DNA from: Eubacteriales bacterium
GTDB lineage: Bacteria > Bacillota > Clostridia > Lachnospirales > Lachnospiraceae
Length of the DNA: 47,708 nucleotides
Direction: 5' to 3'
Assembly (NCBI GenBank): GCA_030526295.1
Contig: JAUNDA010000001.1
Span: 1 to 47,708 of the forward strand
The first letter of the stretch is position 1; each line of letters begins with the position of its first letter. The position numbers were made by a program, and so were the translations under genes. Positions 16,620 through 25,483 of the stretch are shown in pieces. The notes beneath the pieces were generated by a model that saw only the letters and a list, made by a program, of their open reading frames with translations, was not told the DNA's origin and ran no database searches.

Positions 16620-18317
16620 TCAGTAGTTGGCTCCGACCGGTATGTCGGTCCTTGTGCCGTCATTAAAGTGATACTCCTTACCGCTTATCACTGCAGTACC
16701 CTGAACCATGGAACCAGTCGGTCCCGTTTCGGATGTTTCCCTGAGATAATAGCGATGGCCATCCTTTTCAAGCCAGCCTGTCTGCATGAAGCCATATTGA
16801 TTCAGGTAGTACCAGTCTCCCTTTGTATCCTTATACCATCCGTTAATGGTTGCTACACCCTTCTTAAAATACATCCAGTGTCCGAGAAGCTCGACCCAGC
16901 CATCGGCCTGCTCTCCGTACTCGTTCTCGTACTTTACACGTGTTGGCGTAACGGTAAGGCGTCCGTTAACCATGTTGGTTTGCTTAAACACCTCAATATC
17001 TGCTATTTCATAAGCCGCAGATTCCTGGTAAATCACAGTTTTTTTCTGCGGGCCCATTGCAACAATCTTTACCTTTATCCTTTCAACATCGTCTAACGGA
17101 TTCAGGTATTCATAGAGTTCCAGCTTGTTTTCCTCTACCGTAACGGACTTATGGAGCTTATTGTCATAATAAACCATTACCTTGTAACGGGTTGCATGCT
17201 GTATCTTATTCCAGTGAAGCTCCTCGTATTCGTTGATGTAAACAACCTCAGGCTTTGCGAGAACCGTCTTCGGGTTGTAATAAAGTGTAACCTTTCTTGT
17301 CCTGTCCCCGCTGCCGCTTACCGTGATTCGCTCAACATTACGGCAGGTTACCTTTAAGTCGCCTGAGAAATAGTAATTTGGTTTAGCCTCAATCTCGAGT
17401 GTTACCGCAACAGTCGTGTCAACACTCCAGTTCTCAAACGGAATCGAATATGTTGTATTTACAATCTTTATGCCGGTTCCACCATTAAGTGTAAGTGTTT
17501 TGATTTTTTCCGCTCCATTGGACTTTTCAGAAAGAGAAATCGAAACATTTGTGAGCTTTGTTGGCGTTGCGGGTGTTTTTGAGGCACCCTTAGCACTTAT
17601 CGGTTTGCCCTCGGCATCCACATACCTTCCCTCGGCATCCACAGGATAGCCGTCAGGTGTTGTTGTACTGACAAGAAGCGCACCGCTCTTATCAAAATAA
17701 TACCAGTAATTCTTAATTACCTGCCAGCCTACCTCCATGACGCCTGCTGATGAGAAGTGGTAACGCTTGCCCTCATAATCGAGCCAGTCGTTCTTAAGCT
17801 GGGTCCTGTCCTCCTTGTAGTAGAACCAGGTTCCGTCGGGATTTGAGTGCCATCCAGGTGTTCGGTCGATGCTCTCCTCACGGATCACCTTTGCACGCGC
17901 CTTGATTTTTTTGAGGTCGTCTGAATCAAGCTCAAGTACATCCGATACATAAACAGCCTCACTCGGGTCCTTTACAGATGTAACCGTAAAGATGTATTTA
18001 CCGGTACCCTTCTTTGCAATGTATGTAGTAACATCCTTGCTGTAGCCCGATATGTTTTTCCAGGTATAAAGAGGCTGCCTTCCGCTAATGGTATTGCCAT
18101 AGTAGAACTTTACAATGTAATTGCTCTTTGCGTCCGTCTTTTCCCATGTTGCCCTGACCGTTCCTGTTTCATAATTATAGTCAAAGCTTGCGTCAGTGAT
18201 AAAATCCTTAGGCTCAGGATCCGCTGCAAATGAATACATACAAAGCATAACCGTTGCAAGGATTGCAAAAGCGGTTGTCATTAGTACCTTTTTCATTTGT
18301 ATTGCTACATGTTTCAT
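16620..18317 (-). CDS. Secreted protein with choline-binding-type cell-wall repeats (565 aa)
   Basis: A standard signal peptide (MKKVLMTTAFAILATVMLCMY, ending near SFAADP) is the type cleaved by ordinary signal peptidase I, unlike the A-W-[FY] proteins around it. An Fn3-like stretch is followed by a first set of cell-wall-binding repeats (about 155-215: GTWFYY, RYHF, GWQVIKNYWYYFDKSG) and a second set at the C-terminus (about 475-560: HWMYF, GWYKDTKGDWYYLNQYGF, GWLEKDGHRYYL). The middle is two beta-rich domains. Two repeat blocks flanking the chain suit a wall-bound scaffold, so it may attach the fibres to the wall. A downstream in-frame ATG (MKKVLM) is an equally plausible start. Confidence 0.82.
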   Translation of the reverse strand: MKHVAIQMKKVLMTTAFAILATVMLCMYSFAADPEPKDFITDASFDYNYETGTVRATWEKTDAKSNYIVKFYYGNTISGRQPLYTWKNISGYSKDVTTYIAKKGTGKYIFTVTSVKDPSEAVYVSDVLELDSDDLKKIKARAKVIREESIDRTPGWHSNPDGTWFYYKEDRTQLKNDWLDYEGKRYHFSSAGVMEVGWQVIKNYWYYFDKSGALLVSTTTPDGYPVDAEGRYVDAEGKPISAKGASKTPATPTKLTNVSISLSEKSNGAEKIKTLTLNGGTGIKIVNTTYSIPFENWSVDTTVAVTLEIEAKPNYYFSGDLKVTCRNVERITVSGSGDRTRKVTLYYNPKTVLAKPEVVYINEYEELHWNKIQHATRYKVMVYYDNKLHKSVTVEENKLELYEYLNPLDDVERIKVKIVAMGPQKKTVIYQESAAYEIADIEVFKQTNMVNGRLTVTPTRVKYENEYGEQADGWVELLGHWMYFKKGVATINGWYKDTKGDWYYLNQYGFMQTGWLEKDGHRYYLRETSETGPTGSMVQGTAVISGKEYHFNDGTRTDIPVGANY

Positions 18318-18332
18318 ATGTTTCTTTATTTC

Positions 18333-18995
18333 CTAATTACAGTTACTGCCTGATTCCCTGTTTGCGTCAGCCTCGTCTATGTCCTCGTGAACTACTCTGT
18401 CTGCCGCCCTTTTTTCAGAAATCTCTTTTATTTTCTCATCGACCTCTTCATTTGCCAGTTCACCTGCTATCTTTATCGTTGTTACGATATTTGATATAAG
18501 GATGACAAACAGCGGTATGAGAATTAGCGGGATGAATACAATCGGGTTTGATGTAAGCCTTACTATCTTACCCATCAAAAGTGACTGGAATACCACCTTT
18601 CCGATGAGCTCGCTTCCCGGAGTCAGGTTCTTATCCTCCGCCGCATTGGCGTCTCCCCTTGTGCGAAAGCTTATATATCCGTTTGTTTCCTCAATTCCCG
18701 TAACGCGGTGTGTGTTCACCGATCCGTAGATGTCCTCGTCCACCGAGTAAAAGGAAATCACATCTCCAACCTCAATTTTCTCGGGGCCGCATCTTTTTAC
18801 TACTATCAGTGTGTCAACCGGCATTGTTGGTTCCATGCTTCCCGTTAGGACACGGAACACGCTGTAGCCTCCGATGTTTGGTACGTCACCGCTTTTTGTA
18901 AAGAATACATTAAAGAGTACAAATATCGCAAAAATGATGATGACGACTGCTACCGCATTTATTATTTTTAAAAATATATTTTTGAGTGTTTTCAA
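18333..18995 (-). CDS. sipW: SipW-type signal peptidase I, no. 1 (220 aa)
   Basis: An ER/archaeal-type (S26B) signal peptidase: nucleophile S53 in TGSMEPT, catalytic His H96 in NTHRV where the common bacterial enzyme has Lys, and RGDAN (D115). There is one N-terminal (about 9-31) and one C-terminal (about 151-172) membrane segment. It should process the A-W-[FY] signals encoded in this locus, as SipW does for TasA and TapA in Bacillus. A charged cytoplasmic tail of about 45 residues follows. The start is TTG, supported by GAGGAT 10 nt upstream. It lies 6 bp after the coiled-coil gene and 15 bp before the wall-binding protein gene, in the long operon. Confidence 0.9.
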   Translation of the reverse strand: MKTLKNIFLKIINAVAVVIIIFAIFVLFNVFFTKSGDVPNIGGYSVFRVLTGSMEPTMPVDTLIVVKRCGPEKIEVGDVISFYSVDEDIYGSVNTHRVTGIEETNGYISFRTRGDANAAEDKNLTPGSELIGKVVFQSLLMGKIVRLTSNPIVFIPLILIPLFVILISNIVTTIKIAGELANEEVDEKIKEISEKRAADRVVHEDIDEADANRESGSNCN

Positions 18996-19001
18996 ATATA
19001 T

Positions 19002-21266
19002 TTAATCCTCTTTGTTGTTTTTACGCTCGGAGCCGTCCTTTATTGCCTCCTCGGCTTCACTTCTGTAAAGGCCGAAGGTATTTGCAACTACCCTTCCAAG
19101 CGTATTGGCCTCAGCCTTTCTTTCTGCCTTGATACGCTGCTTAATGTGGTAATTCATCGTATCAACTGCCTCGTCACGTGCATCCTCAAGCTTCTTCATC
19201 TGCTGGCGGCTTCTAGCCTCAGCATCAGACATTGCCTGTCTGATTCCGCTAATTTCATCATTAAGCGATTTCTCCATGGCCTCCTTTGATGAAAGAAGCG
19301 TAGAAATCTCACTGTTAAGTGAGGCAACCTGTGCATCTGACTCTGCTTTTATGCTACTGATTCTTGCATCAGCCTCTGCCTCTGCCTTCCTTGCACGTGC
19401 ATCGGCGAGTGCCTCTGCCGTACTGATACGCTTCTCGGCATCTGCCTTTGCTGCATTGATTTTTGCCTCTGCATCGGCCTCTGCCTTTTCAGCACGCTTT
19501 GCAGCCTTTTCCTCAGCCTTTTCAGCTCTCTTGTCTGCTGCCCTGTCTGCCGTTGCAATCTTATTGGCAGCATCCTCAAGTGCCTTTCTAACCTTCTGGG
19601 CGCTCTTTTCCTCCATCTTGCTGATGAGGTTAAGAGCCTGCTCCTTTTCCTTCTTGATTTTTTCCTCAGCTGCTGCCTCAGCCTTTTCTGCCCTCTCGGC
19701 TGCCTTTGTCTCAGCATCGGTAGCCCTGGCAGTTGCCTCGGTCTCTGCCCTTTCGATTCTTGTCGCAGCCTCTGTCTCAGCCTTCTCTATACGCTCTGCA
19801 GCAGTAGTTTCTGCCTCGGTGATTCTTGCAGCGGCATTTTCCTCAGCTGCAGTTATCCTTGCAAGGGCATCTGCCTCTGCTGCGGCTATGCGGCTGTCTG
19901 CCTCCTCCTTAGCCTTAAGGATAAAGGCTTCGGCCTCCCTAAGCTTTTCCTCAGCCTCCTGCTTCATGGCTTCGGCTTCCTCGAGTGCCTTTTTCTTTTC
20001 CTCAAGTGCCTCGTCACGCTCTGCAACCGCCTCGTCACGCTCTGCATCAGCTCTTTCAGCCCTCTGGTTTGCAGCGGCTGCCTCCATCTGGGCACCGCTT
20101 GCATTACCCTCTGCTATCTCGGCACGGACAAGCGCCTCATCGCGGGCTGCCTCTGCCTCAAGGCGGAGTCTCTCCTCCTCGGCTGCCTTTTCCTCAGCGG
20201 CAAGCTGCTTCTTAGTTACCTCGTCCACATAGACCTTACGGATTTCAACATCCGGGATATCCGGTGTTTCAACCTCCTCCTCGCGGATCTGCTTTACGAA
20301 CTTTGGTGTAAGAAGCTTGTTCTTCTTTTTGAGAATCGTTGTGATGTCACGCTTATCAGGCTCAAGAAGGCTCTTAAATACCGTATAGTTGGTGATAAGG
20401 TTTGTGAACATCTGAATCTGGTATTCCTCATCGAACTCGATTGTGGAATCCTGGACATCGATTGTGTAGCCTACCTCATCGTAGCGCTCAAGGAACTGCC
20501 ACAGCTTGTAGCAGTTACGGTAATCAGGGTCCTTCATGAGAAGGTTTGTACGCTGGATGGGGCTCTTTACCTTTGAACAGCCCTGCATGATTGAGCAGAA
20601 GGAGCTGTTCTTAAGTGCCATGACCATACGCCTGATACGGTCGATACGCATGAAGACCGTCATGTTGTCAGCGTCGTTCTCTGCGAAGCTCTGACGGTTT
20701 TTGATGGTCATGTCAATCTTGTATTCGATTTCCTCATATGCATCCTCAACCTTTGAGGTCATTGTGAGGGTGTTTCTTGTCTCGTCTCCCGTTGACCAGA
20801 AGATTACATCCGTTCGTTTATCGATGAATGTAACAAGTCTCTGGATCAGGTGGTAGATAAACCTGTTCTCATAGAGGTCATATGTTTCCTCTGTTGTAAC
20901 ATTCAGAATCTTTGTAGGCTGAATATCACCGTTTTCGCTGCTCGCAATGAACTGCGTGTTCATGCTCAGGTGTCTTACCGAGTCCGCAGTAATCTTTTTT
21001 GCAAGCTCAACAGGCACTACCTCTTCCTTACGTGTAATGAAGCGTCTTGGCTTCTCAATGATTGTATTGAGCGAGTCAAGGCTTTCCTCGATGATGCTTA
21101 TCCACTGCTCATCGACAACCTTATGGAGAACCTGGTTCTTGTTCTCGATAACGTTGTTTCCGGCACTGACCATCTCGTACAGGTACCTGAAGTAGCGGTC
21201 GCCCTCAAGCGAGCGTCCGACCTTGTTGACGTATTTGTTATAAAGAGAAGTAATGGTATCAGCCAT
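19002..21266 (-). CDS. DUF2357-like protein with long Ala/Glu coiled coil (754 aa)
   Basis: Residues 1-330 resemble the DUF2357 region that accompanies McrB-type ATPases, including the TYDLYENRF signature (128-136). The rest is dominated by an extended Ala/Glu/Lys/Arg heptad-rich coiled coil (about 345-720). I see no PD-(D/E)xK nuclease motifs, which McrC-like partners would carry. There is no signal peptide or membrane segment. It is 13 bp after the AAA+ ATPase gene, mirroring the McrB-McrC order. Likely a cytosolic partner of that ATPase, perhaps forming a long strut or contacting the coiled-coil tail of SipW no. 2 (inference). The family call is moderate; the coiled coil is clear. Confidence 0.7.
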   Translation of the reverse strand: MADTITSLYNKYVNKVGRSLEGDRYFRYLYEMVSAGNNVIENKNQVLHKVVDEQWISIIEESLDSLNTIIEKPRRFITRKEEVVPVELAKKITADSVRHLSMNTQFIASSENGDIQPTKILNVTTEETYDLYENRFIYHLIQRLVTFIDKRTDVIFWSTGDETRNTLTMTSKVEDAYEEIEYKIDMTIKNRQSFAENDADNMTVFMRIDRIRRMVMALKNSSFCSIMQGCSKVKSPIQRTNLLMKDPDYRNCYKLWQFLERYDEVGYTIDVQDSTIEFDEEYQIQMFTNLITNYTVFKSLLEPDKRDITTILKKKNKLLTPKFVKQIREEEVETPDIPDVEIRKVYVDEVTKKQLAAEEKAAEEERLRLEAEAARDEALVRAEIAEGNASGAQMEAAAANQRAERADAERDEAVAERDEALEEKKKALEEAEAMKQEAEEKLREAEAFILKAKEEADSRIAAAEADALARITAAEENAAARITEAETTAAERIEKAETEAATRIERAETEATARATDAETKAAERAEKAEAAAEEKIKKEKEQALNLISKMEEKSAQKVRKALEDAANKIATADRAADKRAEKAEEKAAKRAEKAEADAEAKINAAKADAEKRISTAEALADARARKAEAEADARISSIKAESDAQVASLNSEISTLLSSKEAMEKSLNDEISGIRQAMSDAEARSRQQMKKLEDARDEAVDTMNYHIKQRIKAERKAEANTLGRVVANTFGLYRSEAEEAIKDGSERKNNKED

Positions 21267-21279
21267 AGTTTTTCATACC

Positions 21280-23031
21280 TTAATACAGATTCTGGATTCT
21301 TGTCAGATATGCGATACTGTCCTGCATATTTGACTTGCCGAATGTCTTTTCCATATATGCGATGAGACCCTTCATCTCGTCACGAACGAATGCAACGTTG
21401 AGTGACTCAAACTTCTTGAGTACCTTACGTGCAAGGATGTAATCAAGGCCGCCGAGTTCCGTTCCGCCGCAGGCTACATAGACGGGGATAAAGTCATGCA
21501 TCTGCTTCATGATACGGTTACCAAACGCCAGCTTGAATCGTGTCTGGAGATAGTTGTCCATCTTGACCATCTTGGCAAGTGTTGATTCGGAGATAGGATA
21601 CTGCTCCTTTGCCTTCTCAAAGAGTGCCTCAAGGTGGTCACATGTTATGCTGCAGCGTGGCTCAAGCTCACACTCAAACGGTGCTGCACGCTCGTTAAGC
21701 TCAATGAGCATGGCACGGTCGTAAACCTTATCGGTGATGGTGAATGTAGAGTCATCACTGTTGGCAGTTCCGACGAACCATGTATGCGGAGAAATCTTGA
21801 GCTTACCTCCGTCGATATGGTCGGGGTCTCCCGGCCAGCCTGTTGGAACGAGGTCGATAACCCACTCGTCCTTATTCGGCATTTCGAGGATGGAAAGCAT
21901 TTCCGCGAAGTAATACTCAATACGCGCGAGGTTCATCTCGTCGAGTACGATAAGTGTCGGGTCCTCACGGTATCCGGCCTCATAAAGTGCACGGAGGAAC
22001 TCAGTCTCGTTAAAACGCTTTGAGAATTCATTGAAATATCCGAGAAGCTCCGCACGGTCACGGAATGAGGGCTGTACCGGAACGATTGTTGACGGATTGC
22101 CTACGAAACGGCTGAACGAGTACGGAAGACTCGTTTTACCTGTACCTGAAATACCCTCGAGAATAAGGATTTTACTTGATGCCATTCCGGCTACAAATCT
22201 TCTTATGATTTCAGGAGTATAGTAGAGCTTCATCTGGCTGCACGCAAACCTGCGGTAGGCCTCGACGAAATCCTCAAGTGAAATCTCGTCATTAAATTCA
22301 GGCTCCTCGTAATCCATGTACTTGATGTCAACAAGCGCAAGCTTCGGGAAACGGTTTGCATTTGCCCTCTCCTGCTGCTCGTCCTTTGCCCTTGCCTCGC
22401 TTGCCGCTGTTGCTGCCGCTGCCGCTACCGAAGCGAGAGATTCCTCTCCGATACCGCCGCCGATGCCACCAACTGCAACACCAGTAACAAGGCCTCCTGC
22501 CACACCGGTACCCTGTGCCATCGGGTCAACATAGCCTGCTCCAAGTGCTGCCGCGGCTCCGTCAGGTGATGCATAGACTACGCCCGACTCTCCTGTTGCA
22601 TTGTCAAGAAGTGCCTGCGGTCCGTTATACGGAACGGGCTCCATATTACCGACATTGTTAACCTTAAGTGCAAGAATCTTGTTCTTTTCATCCATAAGCT
22701 CGAGCACCTGGCGGTTAAGACGGCCGATTTCCTTATATAAAACGGCATTGTCCTCGCTGTCAGCCTTAAGCTGGATATGGAGAATGATCCTTCTTACGAT
22801 AATCACGATAAAGGTTACCGGGATTGCGATAAGGAAGAGCACCAGAATTATCGACAGCACCTTTCCAACAAAGGATAGTGTCGAAAAATATGACTTGAAT
22901 ATAAGAATGTAGTCGGGTACTCCTGTTACAAAAAGCTTTAGGAGGCCTCCGAAAAATCCCACGAGACAGGCCACAAGGTTATATATGATTTTTGCGATAA
23001 GTTCATATGCGAACTTTAAAAACTCACTCAT
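21280..23031 (-). CDS. Membrane-anchored McrB-like AAA+ ATPase (583 aa)
   Basis: Two hydrophobic N-terminal regions (about 8-38 and 54-87) are followed by a short coiled coil, a Gly/Ala-rich linker (about 140-215) and a C-terminal AAA_5/McrB-type ATPase. The ATPase has Walker A GISGTGKT (293-300), Walker B LIVLDEMN (360-367), sensor-1 GTANSDDS (421-428) and a DRA with a candidate Arg finger (R439). McrB-family modules normally drive restriction as cytosolic rings; the membrane anchor and the location between SipW no. 2 and the DUF2357-like gene suggest a role in export or assembly of the surface fibre (inference). It begins at the stop of the SipW gene (TAAATG). Confidence 0.82.
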   Translation of the reverse strand: MSEFLKFAYELIAKIIYNLVACLVGFFGGLLKLFVTGVPDYILIFKSYFSTLSFVGKVLSIILVLFLIAIPVTFIVIIVRRIILHIQLKADSEDNAVLYKEIGRLNRQVLELMDEKNKILALKVNNVGNMEPVPYNGPQALLDNATGESGVVYASPDGAAAALGAGYVDPMAQGTGVAGGLVTGVAVGGIGGGIGEESLASVAAAAATAASEARAKDEQQERANANRFPKLALVDIKYMDYEEPEFNDEISLEDFVEAYRRFACSQMKLYYTPEIIRRFVAGMASSKILILEGISGTGKTSLPYSFSRFVGNPSTIVPVQPSFRDRAELLGYFNEFSKRFNETEFLRALYEAGYREDPTLIVLDEMNLARIEYYFAEMLSILEMPNKDEWVIDLVPTGWPGDPDHIDGGKLKISPHTWFVGTANSDDSTFTITDKVYDRAMLIELNERAAPFECELEPRCSITCDHLEALFEKAKEQYPISESTLAKMVKMDNYLQTRFKLAFGNRIMKQMHDFIPVYVACGGTELGGLDYILARKVLKKFESLNVAFVRDEMKGLIAYMEKTFGKSNMQDSIAYLTRIQNLY

Positions 23032-23751
23032 TTATGATTCCTTTTTCTCTGCCTCGGCAAGCTTAGCCTCTGCCTCTGCAGCTTTTCTCTTTGCTTCTTC
23101 AAGCTCCGCACGAAGCCTGTCGGCCTCATCCTTTCCTACTGCACCAACTGCTGCCGCAGCCTCCTCAGCTGCCTCAAGGGCTGCCGCCTTCTTAAGGCTT
23201 ATGCTTACCATAATGAGATGGTAGAGCTGGTAGATAAAGAAGATGAGCATCGGAAGAACGATTACAACGAGGAAGCCGACGCTGCTTGAAAGGAAGCTGA
23301 TTACCTTTCCAAAGCCTCCGAGCTTTCCTGTATACTTACCTACGATGTCACCGTCTGCGATGATATGCATATCGGCCATGGCGTTGTTGTCACCCTTTGT
23401 GACATAGCTTCTTGCCGCACCGTTACTTTCAATCTTTTCAATACGGTGAGTATTGAGTGCATACTGGTTGTTGATGATTGTGTGGAAGGTGATGATGTCT
23501 CCCTCCTTGAGTGTTGACGGATCAACCTTCTTAATGAAGATGAGGTCTCCCGATGCAAATGTCGGAAGCATTGAGTCCGTCTCTACCGTGAGCGGTGTGT
23601 AGCCGGCAATGTTTGCTACCTTGGATGTGTCCTTTGTGGCAAGCGTTGTAAATGTGAAAAGCGCTGCCAGAAGGATAATCATCCATAGAATGACGCTTGC
23701 GATAACCGTCAATACACCTGATCCTTTTTTCTGTTTGTTTTCTGCTGCCAT
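23032..23751 (-). CDS. sipW: SipW-type signal peptidase I, no. 2, with coiled-coil tail (239 aa)
   Basis: The same Ser/His-type peptidase as the one at 18333-18995 but clearly diverged: S60 in TDSMLPT, H102 in NTHRI and TKGDNN (D121). Membrane segments lie at about 13-37 and 155-180. A distinctive cytoplasmic tail (187-239) is an Ala/Glu coiled coil. GAGGGG lies 7 nt before the ATG, 3 bp after the preceding subunit gene. It directly follows the four minor subunits and precedes the AAA+ gene, so it may be dedicated to that group. The tail could dock onto the coiled coils encoded by the next two genes (inference). Confidence 0.9.
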   Translation of the reverse strand: MAAENKQKKGSGVLTVIASVILWMIILLAALFTFTTLATKDTSKVANIAGYTPLTVETDSMLPTFASGDLIFIKKVDPSTLKEGDIITFHTIINNQYALNTHRIEKIESNGAARSYVTKGDNNAMADMHIIADGDIVGKYTGKLGGFGKVISFLSSSVGFLVVIVLPMLIFFIYQLYHLIMVSISLKKAAALEAAEEAAAAVGAVGKDEADRLRAELEEAKRKAAEAEAKLAEAEKKES

Positions 23752-23754
23752 ATT

Positions 23755-24603
23755 TTATCCCCTCGTATCAAAGAGCCTGTGCTCAAAATCGGTTCCTTCG
23801 AACCGGAGCCTAAGCTCATAATTTTCACCAATTAAATCATTGGTGCAAAGCTCGTCAGTTCCCTCAAGCCAGACACGCACAATGACCGGCGTATCCACTC
23901 CGGCTCTTAAGGAAAATAATTCGTTGTTGTGATTGTACAACATATCCTCCTCGGGTGGAATACCAATAATGTCAAAAGCACCTGCATCGTACCTTTCGTC
24001 GTCCAGCTTCGGGTTATAGACAACTATTTCGCCGTCCTTTTCGAATGAAACACGCATCGCCCTGGCAAGGTCCGGATTGTCGCTTGCTATGAGCGTTCCA
24101 AAATCCTCGTCATCATCTCCCGCTATCGAGGTAAGGTGAACGAGCATGTCACGCTGTGCCATAAAGTGAAGCGTAAATTCGAGATATACACCTGTCTCAG
24201 GATCCGCATAATCACCAAACTCAAAGGTGTAATACTCTCCGTCGTCTGTTGTAACAGGCTCAAGAGGTGTTTCCTCTATGTCTGTTCCGGTTTCATCAAA
24301 TATCCTGTCACGTATTTCGCCAAATGAAAGCGTTTTTCTGTACTGTTCAAAATCCTCATGCGGGTCAAGGTCAAAGCGAAGTGAATATCCGCTTGTAAGG
24401 TCCATGACCATGCTCCTGACCCTTGTATAGTTTGCAATCGAGAACCATGCTGTTGTTGCCGCCGTCACTCCCGCAAGTGCAAGGAGCACGAGAAGCACCG
24501 TAGTGGTAAGAGACTGCTTTGCGCTTTTTTTAAGCTTCTCTGTCTTTTCATCTGCTGGCGGCCTGCCGTTTATATTCGGTTTTTTAAGAATAACCTTATT
24601 CAT
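23755..24603 (-). CDS. SipW-class minor subunit (282 aa)
   Basis: About 30 basic/polar residues, a hydrophobic stretch and TTAWFSIANYT give predicted cleavage A52|W53. The mature part has both family motifs, AMRVSFEKDG and VIVRVWLEGTDELC. It is rich in Asp and Glu, unlike the Thr/Ala-rich likely major subunit. The ATG overlaps the stop of the upstream gene (8 bases shared), and GGAGGCG precedes it, so the two are translationally coupled. It is the last of four tandem paralogues, immediately before SipW no. 2. Probably a low-copy fibre component (inference). Confidence 0.78.
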   Translation of the reverse strand: MNKVILKKPNINGRPPADEKTEKLKKSAKQSLTTTVLLVLLALAGVTAATTAWFSIANYTRVRSMVMDLTSGYSLRFDLDPHEDFEQYRKTLSFGEIRDRIFDETGTDIEETPLEPVTTDDGEYYTFEFGDYADPETGVYLEFTLHFMAQRDMLVHLTSIAGDDDEDFGTLIASDNPDLARAMRVSFEKDGEIVVYNPKLDDERYDAGAFDIIGIPPEEDMLYNHNNELFSLRAGVDTPVIVRVWLEGTDELCTNDLIGENYELRLRFEGTDFEHRLFDTRG

Positions 24604-25483
24604 CAGCCGCCTCCGTCAATATACCGTAGAAGGAGAGATTTAAATTCATATCCGTAAGCTCCGCCGATTCCGAACAGTCGGGATCGCAGCCCTCCATGTA
24701 GTAGTAGACATCCACCTTATAAACACGGTTAAGCTCAAGGTAGCATATCGGTTCCTCGGGAAGCGTTCCGTCAGTATACTCTGAACCAACGATGTATCTT
24801 GCCATTTCAAGCGATGGATCCTCAACAACACTTACGCCTCCGCCATTCCAGTTAAGGACACTGTTTTCATCGGCGAGTGCACCTTCGACATATGTATTGT
24901 TTGTGCGTACCCCAGACTCGCCCTCACTCACACGGAAAATCCTTGTAAGTCCGTCATCGAATTTGAATCCGACACGTGCGCTGTTAAAGGCATCACCCTG
25001 TGTCTCGTCGCCTCCTATCGGAGTGCTGAAATAAAGGGCCATTTTAGCATTTTCAGACTGGCGCTCAGCAAGGGCCCTCATATAAAACTCGCCATGGAAA
25101 TAGTATTTTTCCTCTTCATCAAGTGAAAATGATGATGCATAAACATCGCCACCCTCCGATGTGACAGAGCCTGTCGAATATACAAAGCCCTCGAGATCCG
25201 AAGTGGATACGGGCATGAGCTTTTCGAGGTTTGCCTGATTGACCTGTGGTATATCAAGCCCTTCAGCCTCCGTCATAGGACGAAGGTCCGCCTCGCTCTC
25301 ACCAAGCTCAAGCTGTAATTCCTTTACTGCTACATGCACGTTTGCATGTGTGGTATTTACATTTGTATTGCTTGTAAACCACGCATATGTAGATGCGGAA
25401 ATAACCACTGCCAGGATTACCATCCATACAGCGGCGAAAAGTGCTTTTGTTTTTAATTTCCTAAAGTCATTTTTCATTCGCAT
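24596..25483 (-). CDS. SipW-class minor subunit (295 aa)
   Basis: The SipW-class signal ends in SASTYAWFTSNTNVNTT, with cleavage expected at A34|W35. The mature N-terminal stretch resembles that of other members. Family motifs are SARVGFKFDDG and VDVYYYMEGCDPDC; the latter gives a C-x3-C pair that could form a disulfide or bind metal. Two in-frame starts are possible: ATG at 25481-25483, or the ATG two codons later that overlaps the upstream stop as ATGA. Either way it is coupled to the preceding gene. Confidence 0.78.
   Translation of the reverse strand: MRMKNDFRKLKTKALFAAVWMVILAVVISASTYAWFTSNTNVNTTHANVHVAVKELQLELGESEADLRPMTEAEGLDIPQVNQANLEKLMPVSTSDLEGFVYSTGSVTSEGGDVYASSFSLDEEEKYYFHGEFYMRALAERQSENAKMALYFSTPIGGDETQGDAFNSARVGFKFDDGLTRIFRVSEGESGVRTNNTYVEGALADENSVLNWNGGGVSVVEDPSLEMARYIVGSEYTDGTLPEEPICYLELNRVYKVDVYYYMEGCDPDCSESAELTDMNLNLSFYGILTEAADE

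Noticed and set aside
19276..20232. Long open frame on the + strand opposite the coiled-coil gene
   Set aside because: It is an Ala/Ser-rich mirror of the Ala/Glu coiled coil on the - strand, with no ribosome binding site or domain; a compositional artefact.
19002..23031. McrBC-type restriction or coiled-coil-nuclease defence system
   Set aside because: The ATPase has a membrane anchor, no nuclease motif was found, and the genes are embedded within a surface-protein operon. Kept as an alternative only.
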